Shown here piece by piece: positions 52,667 through 60,767 of a DNA stretch of 64,000 nt. The DNA is taken from the NCBI RefSeq assembly GCF_022163125.1, contig NZ_CP091881.1, positions 372,001 through 436,000 of the forward strand, written 5' to 3'. The number at the start of each line of letters is the position of its first letter. The stretch's first letter is position 1. Both the position numbers and the translations under genes were made by a program. Source of the DNA: Paenibacillus sp. HWE-109 (lineage in GTDB: Bacteria; Bacillota; Bacilli; Paenibacillales; NBRC-103111). Under the pieces are notes generated by a model. That model was not told the DNA's origin, did not search any database, and saw only the letters and a program-made list of their open reading frames with translations.

Positions 52667-53534
52667 ATGGGCTGGAACAACGTACCGCTTTCATCCTTTA
52701 TTTACGCTCATCATGATCGGTTCTGCCCTAACGGGTTATTTTCTCGAAGCTGTTACGTTATTTGGCATCGTGCTTGTCCATGAACTGGGACATCTGGTTG
52801 CAGCCAATGGCTTAGGCTGGCGAGTGAAAGAAGTGCAATTACTGCCTTTTGGCGGAGTTCTGGTAGTCGACGAACTGGGAACTGCACCAACATGGGAAGA
52901 ACTGGTTGTATCGTTGGCTGGCCCCATCCAGCATGTCTGGATGATCGTCTTGGCGCTGCTCATGAAGTGGTTGGGGGTAGGCGTTGACACCTGGTGGGAC
53001 TACTTTATTGAAGCCAATCTGATGATTGGATTATTCAATCTGATCCCGGTCATGCCTCTTGATGGAGGGAAAGTGCTGCAGTCCTTGCTGGGATACTTGA
53101 TGCCGTATCACACCACGATTTTGTATACGGTTTGGATCAGCATGATGCTTAGTCTTGCGATTATTGTTACGGCTATCACGCAACTGATCAGTGGGCATCT
53201 ACCGCTAAATGTCATGGTCATCGGCATTTTCCTGCTCGTTTCCAATTGGTATGCCTATCGGCAGCTGCCGTATCATTTTGTCCGCTTCTTGATCGGCCGC
53301 GGAACCCGGATGAGTCAATTGGTAAGCCGCGGCACCCTCGCACAGCCGATTGTCATTACCAAACATCGAACGATGGCTGAAACGCTGAAGCTTTTTATGC
53401 GCGAAAAATATCATTTAATCTATGTCGTCAACGAAGTTGGGCGCATACAAGCTGTGCTGCCAGAGCAGCAAATTGTGAGCGGTTATTTGGATGGAAAAAA
53501 ACCGGGGAGTGCAGTTTCCGATCTTTTCATGTAA
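52659..53534 (+). CDS. spoIVFB: SpoIVFB, intramembrane metalloprotease for pro-sigma-K
   Basis: The 291-residue site-2-protease family member has HELGH in GIVLVHELGHLVAANGLG and the distal Asp motif NLIPVMPLDGGKVLQ. About six membrane helices precede a soluble C-terminal region of roughly 80 residues (TLAQPIVITKHRTMAETLKLFMREKYHLIYVV) that resembles a CBS-type ATP-sensing domain. It cleaves the pro-sequence of sigma-K in the mother cell. The start (TTG at 52659) overlaps spoIVFA; a downstream ATG at 52668 in frame could also serve. Confidence 0.93.
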   Translation: MIKWAGTTYRFHPLFTLIMIGSALTGYFLEAVTLFGIVLVHELGHLVAANGLGWRVKEVQLLPFGGVLVVDELGTAPTWEELVVSLAGPIQHVWMIVLALLMKWLGVGVDTWWDYFIEANLMIGLFNLIPVMPLDGGKVLQSLLGYLMPYHTTILYTVWISMMLSLAIIVTAITQLISGHLPLNVMVIGIFLLVSNWYAYRQLPYHFVRFLIGRGTRMSQLVSRGTLAQPIVITKHRTMAETLKLFMREKYHLIYVVNEVGRIQAVLPEQQIVSGYLDGKKPGSAVSDLFM

Positions 53535-53557
53535 AATAACTGTTGAGGTGAACATGT

Positions 53558-54721
53558 ATGAAGCAACTTATAATTCACTGCGCACCCGAACTTACACAGG
53601 CGGCATTGCTGGAAGACGGTCGTCTTGTTGAGTATGATACGCAGTATCCGCTTGATTCCCAAAGAGCAGGCAGCATCTACATGGGTCGCATCGTCAACGT
53701 TCTTCCCGGCATGCAGGCGGCATTCGTCGATATCGGACTTGCGAAGAATGCCTTTCTATATATAGACGATCTCCTCCCTGTCCATTTGGACAAGCAACCT
53801 AAGATTAAACCCTCCATAACGGAGCTCGCTGAAGTTGGACAGACGCTGATGGTGCAAGTTACCAAGGATCCCCAAGGTACCAAAGGTGCAAGAGTAACGA
53901 CGCATATCTCCATTCCCGGTCGTTGGATTGTGTATATGCCGGATGCTGATTATATTGCCATTTCCCGCAAAATTGATTTGGAAGCGGAAAGACAGCGGCT
54001 CAAGCAATTGGCTGAAGGCAGTCTGCTGCCTGGTGAAGGCGTCATTCTTCGAACAGGATCCATCGGTCAAAGTGAAGAATCCATTCGCGATGATTTGCAA
54101 AATTTACGGGACTTGTGGCAAACGATTCGCTCCAAAATGGAGGAAGCGCATGCGCCAGCTCAGTTGTATCAAGATTTAGAACTCCTTCCCAGACTAACGC
54201 GGGATGTCATCTCGGATGACGTGAATGAAGTATGGCTCAACGAAGCCAAAGTGTATGAAGAAATGAGGCAGCTGCTTCGCAAGCAGCACCCCAATTGGCG
54301 AGGCAGAGTTGCTTATTATGACCGCAAAACCCCGCTTTTTGATCAGTTTGGCGTGACGGAAGAACTTAATGTTAGTTTCCGACGAAAGATTTGGCTGCCT
54401 AGCGGAGGTTATTTAATTATTGATCAAACCGAAGCGCTGACAGTTATTGATGTGAATACAGGCAGATATACCGGATCCATTAATTTGGAGCAGACAGTCA
54501 CAGATATTAATCGAGAAGCAGCTGGAGAAATTCCAAGACTTCTGCGTCTTCGCAATATCAGGGGGATTATTATTGTGGATTTCATCGATATGATCTCAGA
54601 ATTAAACCGCGCCGCTGTTATGGACACCATGACGCAAGCGGTACGCAAGGATCGCTCCAAAACGATTATTGTTGGTTGGACGAAGTTAGGCTTACTCGAA
54701 ATGACGCGCAAACGCAAATAA
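53558..54721 (+). CDS. Rne/Rng-family ribonuclease (RNase G-like), short form
   Basis: The protein has 387 residues. The S1 domain (GSIYMGRIVNVLPGMQAAFVDIG) is interrupted in the usual RNase E/G way. An RNase H-like region and the 5'-sensor/DNase I part follow, with LIIDQTEALTVIDVNTGRYTG carrying the catalytic Asp and RLRNIRGIIIVDFIDM the second Asp. It stops right after GLLEMTRKRK. In E. coli RNase G this motif is followed by the zinc-link (CPxCxG) and small tetramerisation domain, both absent here. The stop is followed directly by the rplU promoter, so there is no room for a lost 3' part. AGGTG precedes the ATG. Confidence 0.9.
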   Translation: MKQLIIHCAPELTQAALLEDGRLVEYDTQYPLDSQRAGSIYMGRIVNVLPGMQAAFVDIGLAKNAFLYIDDLLPVHLDKQPKIKPSITELAEVGQTLMVQVTKDPQGTKGARVTTHISIPGRWIVYMPDADYIAISRKIDLEAERQRLKQLAEGSLLPGEGVILRTGSIGQSEESIRDDLQNLRDLWQTIRSKMEEAHAPAQLYQDLELLPRLTRDVISDDVNEVWLNEAKVYEEMRQLLRKQHPNWRGRVAYYDRKTPLFDQFGVTEELNVSFRRKIWLPSGGYLIIDQTEALTVIDVNTGRYTGSINLEQTVTDINREAAGEIPRLLRLRNIRGIIIVDFIDMISELNRAAVMDTMTQAVRKDRSKTIIVGWTKLGLLEMTRKRK

Positions 54722-54724
54722 AGA

Positions 54725-54754
54725 TTGCATATCAAAATGTTTCTGTGATATAAT
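54725..54754 (+). promoter_or_regulatory. Promoter of rplU-prp-rpmA
   Basis: TTGCAT (54725-54730), 18-bp spacer and consensus TATAAT (54749-54754) with extended TGA. It sits right after the RNase G stop. Confidence 0.8.
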
Positions 54755-54761
54755 ACTCGGA

Positions 54762-54862
54762 GTGTGTTGTTTAGGCATGCTGTAACCGCACGAATCGGGT
54801 TTAAGCACGGAACGGATTTTGATCCTGACCGTCACCTGGACAAGGCGAGTCTGAGACATGAG
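54762..54862 (+). promoter_or_regulatory. Ribosomal protein L21 leader
   Basis: The roughly 110-base untranslated leader between the promoter and rplU contains AACCGCACGAATCGGGTTTAAGCACGG and further pairing segments. A structured L21 leader upstream of rplU is known in Bacillales and is thought to mediate autoregulation. I assign it by position and general resemblance, not by alignment. Confidence 0.6.
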
Positions 54863-54874
54863 GAGGTAATGAAA

Positions 54875-55186
54875 ATGTACGCAATTATTGAAACAGGTGG
54901 TAAACAGTACAAAGTTCAAGAGGGCGATGTTCTTTACATCGAGAAATTGAACGCTGCTGAAGGTGAAGTTGTTTCTTTTGATCGTGTGTTCCTGGTTTCC
55001 AAAGAGAGTGGCTTAGTAGTAGGTGCTCCATTGGTAGCTGGTGCTTCAGTTTCCGCGAAAGTGGAGAAACACGGCAAAGGCGCTAAAGTCATCGTTTATA
55101 AGTACAAACCGAAAAAGAACTATCACAAAAAGCAAGGTCATCGTCAACCGTACACAAGAGTAGTTGTAGAGAAAATCCAAGCGTAA
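54875..55186 (+). CDS. rplU: 50S ribosomal protein L21
   Basis: The 103-residue protein starts MYAIIETGGKQYKVQEGDVL and ends with KKNYHKKQGHRQPYTRVVVEKI, both L21 signatures. GAGGAGG lies eight bases before the ATG at 54875. It heads the rplU-prp-rpmA operon. Confidence 0.98.
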   Translation: MYAIIETGGKQYKVQEGDVLYIEKLNAAEGEVVSFDRVFLVSKESGLVVGAPLVAGASVSAKVEKHGKGAKVIVYKYKPKKNYHKKQGHRQPYTRVVVEKIQA

Positions 55187-55197
55187 TAGGCTGACTT

Positions 55198-55551
55198 ATG
55201 ATCTACGTGACCATAAAGCGTCTTGAACCGGATTCGCCTCATATCTTATCTTATGTAGTAGAAGGCCATGCTGAGTATGACGTACCCGGCAAAGACTTAG
55301 TCTGTGCTGCGGTATCGGCGGTTTCCGTTGGTACCTTCAATTCTATAGAATCTTTAACCGGTGTGATTCCTATTCACGAAATGGAACGAGGCCTTCTGGA
55401 TGTTACAATCCCGGAGAGCACGCGGGACATGGTGGAGACGTGGAATCAAGTTCAGTTGATTCTGGAATCGATGGTCGTTATGCTGCAAACGATTGAACAA
55501 AACTACGGTGACTATATAACGATTGAAACAATCTATCACAAAGGAGGATAA
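55198..55551 (+). CDS. prp: Prp, ribosomal-processing cysteine protease
   Basis: The 117-residue protein (YsxB family) lies between L21 and L27. The catalytic pair is visible: His24 in VVEGHAEYD and Cys36 in KDLVCAAVSA. Prp removes the N-terminal extension of L27, and the downstream rpmA product carries exactly that extension. It is 11 bases after rplU and 5 before rpmA, so it is co-transcribed. Confidence 0.94.
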   Translation: MIYVTIKRLEPDSPHILSYVVEGHAEYDVPGKDLVCAAVSAVSVGTFNSIESLTGVIPIHEMERGLLDVTIPESTRDMVETWNQVQLILESMVVMLQTIEQNYGDYITIETIYHKGG

Positions 55552-55556
55552 ACACC

Positions 55557-55868
55557 ATGTTGAAATTGGATCTCCAGTTATTCGCTTCCAAAAAGGGAGT
55601 AGGTTCCACGAAGAACGGACGTGACTCGCATTCCAAGCGCCTTGGCGCTAAACGTGCTGACGGTCAAACGGTTACTGCGGGAAGCATTCTCTATCGCCAA
55701 CGCGGTACGAAAATTCACCCAGGAACGAACGTAGGCATTGGTTCGGATGATACACTTTTCGCTTTGGTACAAGGCGTAGTGAAATTCGAGCGTTGGGGCC
55801 GCGATCGCAAAAAAGTGAGCGTATACCCAGTTGATGTAGCTCCTGTAGCTGCAGCTTTAGAAGCGTAA
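55557..55868 (+). CDS. rpmA: 50S ribosomal protein L27 with cleavable N-terminal extension
   Basis: The 103-residue protein starts MLKLDLQLFASKKG. The MLKLDLQLF segment is the Firmicute-specific extension removed by Prp between Phe9 and Ala10. The mature N-terminus reaches the peptidyl transferase centre. GSTKNGRDSHSKRLGAKRADG is the L27 signature. AAAGGAGG precedes the ATG. Confidence 0.98.
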   Translation: MLKLDLQLFASKKGVGSTKNGRDSHSKRLGAKRADGQTVTAGSILYRQRGTKIHPGTNVGIGSDDTLFALVQGVVKFERWGRDRKKVSVYPVDVAPVAAALEA

Positions 55869-55872
55869 TAAG

Positions 55873-55909
55873 AATCCCTGGCGAGCGTGAGTTCGCTCAG
55901 GGATTTTTT
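55873..55909 (+). terminator. Terminator of rplU-prp-rpmA
   Basis: AATCCCTG and CAGGGATT pair around a GCGAGC-type inner stem, followed by TTTT. A further weak AAACCTC/GAGGTTT hairpin follows at about 55924-55975. Confidence 0.85.
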
Positions 55910-56056
55910 CTCAAGTACGAAACAAACCTCTAAACGCGGTCACGGTTTCCGATGGCCGAGGGCGGAGGTTTTCTCATTTGTTTGGTGAAGTTTGCTAGTA
56001 CATCATGGTATACTGGATGAACATTTACAAAGCAGGGAGAACGGAGCGGACGGGGA

Positions 56057-56839
56057 ATGAAGCGAGTGGGCAGCGCGCAGGTTTACTTATTGGCACTTGT
56101 GCTCATCGGGCTAACAGGGATGATGTTTGTGGAACCTTGGTTAGTCAGAGGCGCATTACTGATTATTATTGTGTTATGTGGATATACGGCTTTCAAGTTG
56201 GAAACAAGCAGAGTGCAAGAGACGTGGAGCCAAACCCTTCACGAGCAGGAACAAACAAGCCATCGCAAGCTGATTCAAGTGATGAATCGTTTGCGGCATG
56301 ATTGGATGAATGATACTCAAATTATATTTGGATACATTCAAATGAAGAAGTTTGATAATTTGCAGCCTTATATGGAAAAAATAAAATTGAATATGCAGCA
56401 GGAAAGTAATCTATCCAAGCTAGGCCTTCCCTCTTTTATTGCTTTCTTGTTGCTGTTTCGAGTTGAGTCGAAGTCACTCGAGTTCGTGGTTGAATTAGAT
56501 CAGGAAATAAACCTGGCTGAACTTCCTTTACGCAGTGGACTGATCGAGAGAGTGGTCCGTCAAACGGTGGAATGCGTTCAACAGCATGCGGCTACAGGTG
56601 AAGGTGAGTGTGGCACGCTTAGCTTGGAGCTCGATGTTCAAGAAGATAGCTTACTGCTTGATTTTGTATATCAAGGCCCCTATGAAAGGGAGCAACTTGA
56701 GAACGCTTTGAATGAGCGTCTGGTATTGAATGCCAATGCTTGCTCGCTTGAGCAGCATGATTGGCAAGAGGAAGAAGCCGTTGTGACTTTGCGGCTGCCG
56801 TTTCAAATAGAACAGAAGGGATCTTTAGCCGTGGGCTAA
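56057..56839 (+). CDS. spo0B: Spo0B-like sporulation phosphotransferase with N-terminal membrane helices
   Basis: The protein has 260 residues. The helical hairpin phosphorylation site is RLRHDWMNDTQIIFGYIQMKK, with His81 the likely phosphoryl acceptor; HDWMN is the Spo0B hallmark. A degenerate ATPase-like C-terminal domain follows. Unlike the 192-residue soluble B. subtilis Spo0B, residues about 8-46 form two hydrophobic helices. Spo0B relays phosphate from Spo0F to Spo0A. The order rpmA-spo0B-obg is as in B. subtilis. A purine-rich stretch precedes the ATG at 56057; ATGs further in are not near the H-box. Confidence 0.9.
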   Translation: MKRVGSAQVYLLALVLIGLTGMMFVEPWLVRGALLIIIVLCGYTAFKLETSRVQETWSQTLHEQEQTSHRKLIQVMNRLRHDWMNDTQIIFGYIQMKKFDNLQPYMEKIKLNMQQESNLSKLGLPSFIAFLLLFRVESKSLEFVVELDQEINLAELPLRSGLIERVVRQTVECVQQHAATGEGECGTLSLELDVQEDSLLLDFVYQGPYEREQLENALNERLVLNANACSLEQHDWQEEEAVVTLRLPFQIEQKGSLAVG

Positions 56840-56865
56840 AGTCTCTCCTTAGTTGAGGTGTAGGA

Positions 56866-58167
56866 ATGTTTGTTGATAAAGCGAAGATTTTTGTAAAAGG
56901 CGGCGACGGCGGTGATGGGTTAGTTGCTTTCCGTCGTGAGAAATATGTACCGGAGGGTGGACCTGCCGGTGGTGATGGAGGCAATGGCGGCGATGTCGTT
57001 TTCCGAGTCGACGAGGGTCTCCGCACACTGATGGATTTCCGCTATCAGAAGCACTTCAAAGCGGAACGCGGCGAGAAGGGCCGCAACAAATCCATGCATG
57101 GCGCCAACGCCGACGATATGGTTGTGCGCATTCCGCCAGGAACGACGATTATTGACGATGACACGCAAGAAGTCATCGCCGACTTGACGCGTCACGGTCA
57201 AGAAGTCGTGGTTGCTAAGGGTGGACGAGGCGGACGAGGCAACACACGGTTTGCGACAGCGCGCGTTACAGCCCCTGAGATCGCCGAGAATGGCGAAGAG
57301 GGCGTGGAACGCTGGGTTGTGCTTGAGATGAAGGTGATGGCCGACGTCGGCTTAGTGGGCTTTCCTAGCGTTGGGAAATCAACGCTGTTGTCGGTCGTCT
57401 CTGCCGCGAAGCCAAAGATTGCGGCCTATCATTTCACAACCCTTACCCCGAACCTTGGGGTGGTGGATGTTGGCGATGGACGCAGCTTCGTGATGGCGGA
57501 CCTTCCGGGTCTGATTGAAGGCGCCCACGAAGGCGTGGGGCTCGGTCATGAATTCCTGCGTCACGTAGAACGGACGAGAGTGATCGTGCACGTCGTGGAC
57601 ATGTCCGCTGCGGATGGTCGCGATCCTTACGAAGATTTCCTCAAAATCAATGAGGAAATCAAGCTCTACAATGCGAAGCTGGAACAGCGCCCGCAGATCG
57701 TAGTTGCGAACAAAATGGACATGCCTGATTCCGAGGACAACCTGACTTTGTTCAAGGAGCAATTGGCTGCGGATGGCAAAGAAGTTGATGTGTATGCGAT
57801 TTCGGCTTTGACGCGAGGTGGAATTCAGGAACTGCTTTATAAGATTTCGGACATCGTTGAAAGCATTCCAAATGCGCCTGAAGTGGAAGGCGTTTCGGCT
57901 AAAGAAGAGCGTAAAGTATATCGCTTTGAGAAGCGCGAAGAAAATGACTACACAATTCGTCGTGATAACGATGTCTTCGTCATTGAAAGTCCATCCATTG
58001 AAAAGCTGATCAAACGGACGAATTTCAGTACGCAAGACGGCGTCGCCCGATTTGCGCGTATTTTGCGCAACATGGGAATTGATCAAGATTTGCGTAACCG
58101 TGGAGCTGTTCACGGACAGACGATTCAAATCGGTGACTTTGATTTTGAATTTGATGAGAAGCAGTAA
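56866..58167 (+). CDS. obg: Obg, ribosome-assembly and stress GTPase
   Basis: The 433-residue protein has the glycine-rich Obg fold (FVKGGDGGDGLVAFRREKYVPEGG). The G domain carries VGFPSVGKSTLLS, VVADLPG-like MADLPGLIEGAHEG, and NKMD. A C-terminal OCT domain (YRFEKREENDYTI and VFVIESPSIEKL) completes it. Obg is essential, binds the 50S subunit and is needed for Spo0A activation and the sigma-B response in B. subtilis. It follows spo0B by 26 bases and is terminated 10 bases downstream. Confidence 0.98.
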   Translation: MFVDKAKIFVKGGDGGDGLVAFRREKYVPEGGPAGGDGGNGGDVVFRVDEGLRTLMDFRYQKHFKAERGEKGRNKSMHGANADDMVVRIPPGTTIIDDDTQEVIADLTRHGQEVVVAKGGRGGRGNTRFATARVTAPEIAENGEEGVERWVVLEMKVMADVGLVGFPSVGKSTLLSVVSAAKPKIAAYHFTTLTPNLGVVDVGDGRSFVMADLPGLIEGAHEGVGLGHEFLRHVERTRVIVHVVDMSAADGRDPYEDFLKINEEIKLYNAKLEQRPQIVVANKMDMPDSEDNLTLFKEQLAADGKEVDVYAISALTRGGIQELLYKISDIVESIPNAPEVEGVSAKEERKVYRFEKREENDYTIRRDNDVFVIESPSIEKLIKRTNFSTQDGVARFARILRNMGIDQDLRNRGAVHGQTIQIGDFDFEFDEKQ

Positions 58168-58176
58168 TTGAAACGG

Positions 58177-58211
58177 AACACTTATCCTTGTAGGAGGATA
58201 GGTGTTTTTTT
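58177..58211 (+). terminator. Terminator of spo0B-obg
   Basis: AACACTTATCCT pairs with AGGATAGGTGTT around a short loop, followed by six T. Confidence 0.88.
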
Positions 58212-58338
58212 GTGCTTACTCTACGTTTATGTCATAAAACTTGACATGTAAATAGAAAAGGTTTACGATTTTCTTAGGAATATCTTTATTTTGTTAGTTA
58301 ATATGACATGTAGATTTATGGCGGAAGGAGGAGTGAGG

Positions 58339-59412
58339 ATGAAAAGATGGATTCAAGCCATAGGCTCTAGTCAGCAAGGCGCAAGAGATTTATCTTACGA
58401 AGAAGCCGTTGAGGCAGCACATGAAATGGCCAGAGGAGACTCGACGGATGCGCAGTGCGCAGCCTTCCTGATGGCTCTTTGCATGAAAGGGGAAACCGAT
58501 GAGGAGCTTCGCGCATTCGTTGATGTTTTTCGCAGCTATTCCTTGAACTACCATGCATTTGCGAATTCGCTGAATTGTGCTGGCCCTACTGAGGGACGTC
58601 AATTTTTCCCCATCTCCCTTCCGGTCAGTTTGCTGTTAGCTTCTGTCGGCTTTTCCCAAGTTCTGCATGGTGGCGATACCTATCCGCCCAGACAGGGAAC
58701 GGCTATGAAAGAACTGCTCGAAAGCTTTGGGATAGCACTGGATGTATCTATCGAAGCTTGGGAAACGATGCTATTTCATTTGCATATCGGTTTTCTCCAT
58801 ACGGAACGGCTCTGTCCCCCTTTGGGGAAGTTGAAGCAGGTACGTGAACAAATTGGTTTGCGGACCGTGATGAATACCGTTGAAAAATTGATGAACCCCG
58901 TGCAGTCCATGAATATGATTATTGGCGTCAATCAGCGGAGAATGATGGAGTCATTGATTCCCATTACCATGAGATCCGGTTTGCAGAATGTGTATATTGT
59001 AAATGGGATTGAAGGTTCTGAGGATTTGCCCCTCTACCAAAACAGCACGATTCGGATCGTTACACCTTGGGGCGATGAGTCGCGCGTGGTAGAGCCGCAG
59101 AAATTTGGTTTTATGAGCGAGCCCTTGCCGCCGCTTAGCAAAGAGGAGCAAGTTGCCGTTGTGCAACGAATCATTGCCGGAGACACTTCAGAGGAATTGA
59201 AGCGGGAACGTGACCATATCATTTTTAATGCAGGTTTGCGATTGACTTGGTTTGATAAAGTGGGGAGCTACGAAGAGGGCTTTCAGTTGGCCGAATCACT
59301 TTTACAGAGGAAAGAAGCGCATAAAGTCATGCAAAAGTGGGTGGACCAGAGTCAGCGCTATGCGCGAAAAGACCAGCTGAATGCCAATGATTCTTCCACA
59401 AAAATCGGATAA
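58339..59412 (+). CDS. TrpD-like (anthranilate phosphoribosyltransferase family) protein with altered active site
   Basis: The 357-residue protein has the TrpD fold. The N-terminal helical domain has LSYEEAVEAAHEMARGDSTDAQCAAFLMAL. The PRPP/substrate part spans about 90-210, and the C-terminal part has RTVMNTVEKLMNP. In active TrpD the PRPP loop reads GTGGD; here the matching place reads CAGPTEGRQFFPIS, and the KHGN-like motif reads LHGGDTYPP. This resembles the TrpD2/YbiB-type homologues, some of which bind nucleic acids. No other trp genes are nearby. The ATG at 58339 follows AAGGAGG. Catalysis of tryptophan synthesis is unlikely. Confidence 0.8.
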   Translation: MKRWIQAIGSSQQGARDLSYEEAVEAAHEMARGDSTDAQCAAFLMALCMKGETDEELRAFVDVFRSYSLNYHAFANSLNCAGPTEGRQFFPISLPVSLLLASVGFSQVLHGGDTYPPRQGTAMKELLESFGIALDVSIEAWETMLFHLHIGFLHTERLCPPLGKLKQVREQIGLRTVMNTVEKLMNPVQSMNMIIGVNQRRMMESLIPITMRSGLQNVYIVNGIEGSEDLPLYQNSTIRIVTPWGDESRVVEPQKFGFMSEPLPPLSKEEQVAVVQRIIAGDTSEELKRERDHIIFNAGLRLTWFDKVGSYEEGFQLAESLLQRKEAHKVMQKWVDQSQRYARKDQLNANDSSTKIG

Positions 59413-59415
59413 GAT

Positions 59416-59462
59416 TCTTCCTTTGCCACAGCTTGATGAGGTGAGGGCGGGGTCTTTTTTGA
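59416..59462 (+). terminator. Weak terminator-like sequence after the TrpD-like gene
   Basis: AAGA...TCTT flank an imperfect stem (CCTTTGCC with GGCGGG-type pairing), followed by six T at 59454-59460. Confidence 0.4.
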
Positions 59463-60470
59463 TAGATAAGCGTGTAGTGTCGGGCAGTGCTATTTTGCTT
59501 TTTAATTGGGAATTCAGTTGTTTTCATGGAAATAAGGACCTGTAGATCCGTTAGGGTCCTACCATCGCATAGCCCAAAGGGAACTACGATCCGCTATAAT
59601 GCTGAATTCCGCCAAATTCCCCACCAAAAGGAACTACGATCCGCTATTTCATCATTTCCCGCTTGGAATCAACATATTCCACTTAAATAGCATACCTCAG
59701 TTCCCTTTCATGCTGCTTTTACACCAGTTTCAGCCAGATAGCGGATTATAGTTCCTTTTCACACTGCGTTCTGTGTGGTCGCATAGCTCAAAGGGAACTA
59801 CGATCCGTTATAACGCTGAATTCCGCCAAATTCCACTCCAAAAGGAACTACGATCCGCTATTTCATCATTTCCTGCTCGGAATCAGCATATTCCACTTGA
59901 ATAGCATACCTCAGTTCCCTTTCATACTGCTTTTATACCAGCTTCAGCCAAATAGCGGATTATAGTTCCTTTTCACACTGCGTTCTGTGTGGTCGCATAG
60001 CCCAAAGGGAACTACGATCCGCTATAACGCTGAATTACGCCAAATTCCAATCCAAAAGGAACTACGATCCGCTATTTCATCATTTCCTGCTCGGAATCAG
60101 CATATTCCACTTGAATAGCATACCTCAGTTCCCTTTCATGCTGCTTTTACACCAGTTTCCGCCAAATAGAGGATCGTAGTTCCTTTTCACACTGCGTTCT
60201 GTGTGATCGCATAGCCCAAAGGGAACTACGATCCGCTATAATGCTGAATTCCGCCAAATTCCACTCCAAAAGGAACTACGATCCGCTATTTCATCATTTC
60301 CCGCTCGGAATCAGCATATTCCACTTAAATAGCATACCTCAGTTCCCTTTCATGCTGCTTTTGCACCAGCTTCAGCCAAATAACGGATTATAGTGCATTT
60401 AGACTTAACAGTGGACACAACGAATTGGGAAATTAGATAATAGACCTATCTAAATGACGAGGTGTCCGAG

Positions 60471-60767
60471 ATGAATGAATTCCGCCAACGGTACAATCAA
60501 AAGTTCAAAGAAGAAACGGTTAAGTACATTCTACAACATAGTAAATCGATTCCGGATATTGCAAACGAACTGAACATTCCAGCGAAGACATTGAGCAGTT
60601 GGGTCAGTAAATATCGCCAATTTCCAGATGAGCCCTTCGTAGGAAGTGGCAATCTACGTAGCCATGATCAGTTCGTGAAAGACTTGGAGCAACGCAACAA
60701 AGACCTAGAGGAAGAACTAGCTATCTTAAAAAAAGCGCTGCACATCTTCAGCAAAGACCCGAAGTGA
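60471..60767 (+). CDS. IS3-family transposase OrfA
   Basis: The 98-residue protein has an HTH (KFKEETVKYILQHSKSIPDIANELNIPAKTLSSWVSKY) and a C-terminal leucine-zipper-like coiled coil (LEQRNKDLEEELAILKKALHIF). The ATG at 60471 follows GAGGTG; a GTG at 60462 overlaps that site. A seven-A run at 60728-60734 near the end is in the right phase (A_AAA_AAA_G) for -1 frameshifting into orfB. It is the DNA-binding partner of the transposase. Confidence 0.93.
   Translation: MNEFRQRYNQKFKEETVKYILQHSKSIPDIANELNIPAKTLSSWVSKYRQFPDEPFVGSGNLRSHDQFVKDLEQRNKDLEEELAILKKALHIFSKDPK

Noticed and set aside
60728..60767. Frameshift mutation inactivating the IS transposase
   Set aside because: The orfA/orfB phase change is the normal -1 arrangement of IS3 elements with an A7 slippery run, not damage.
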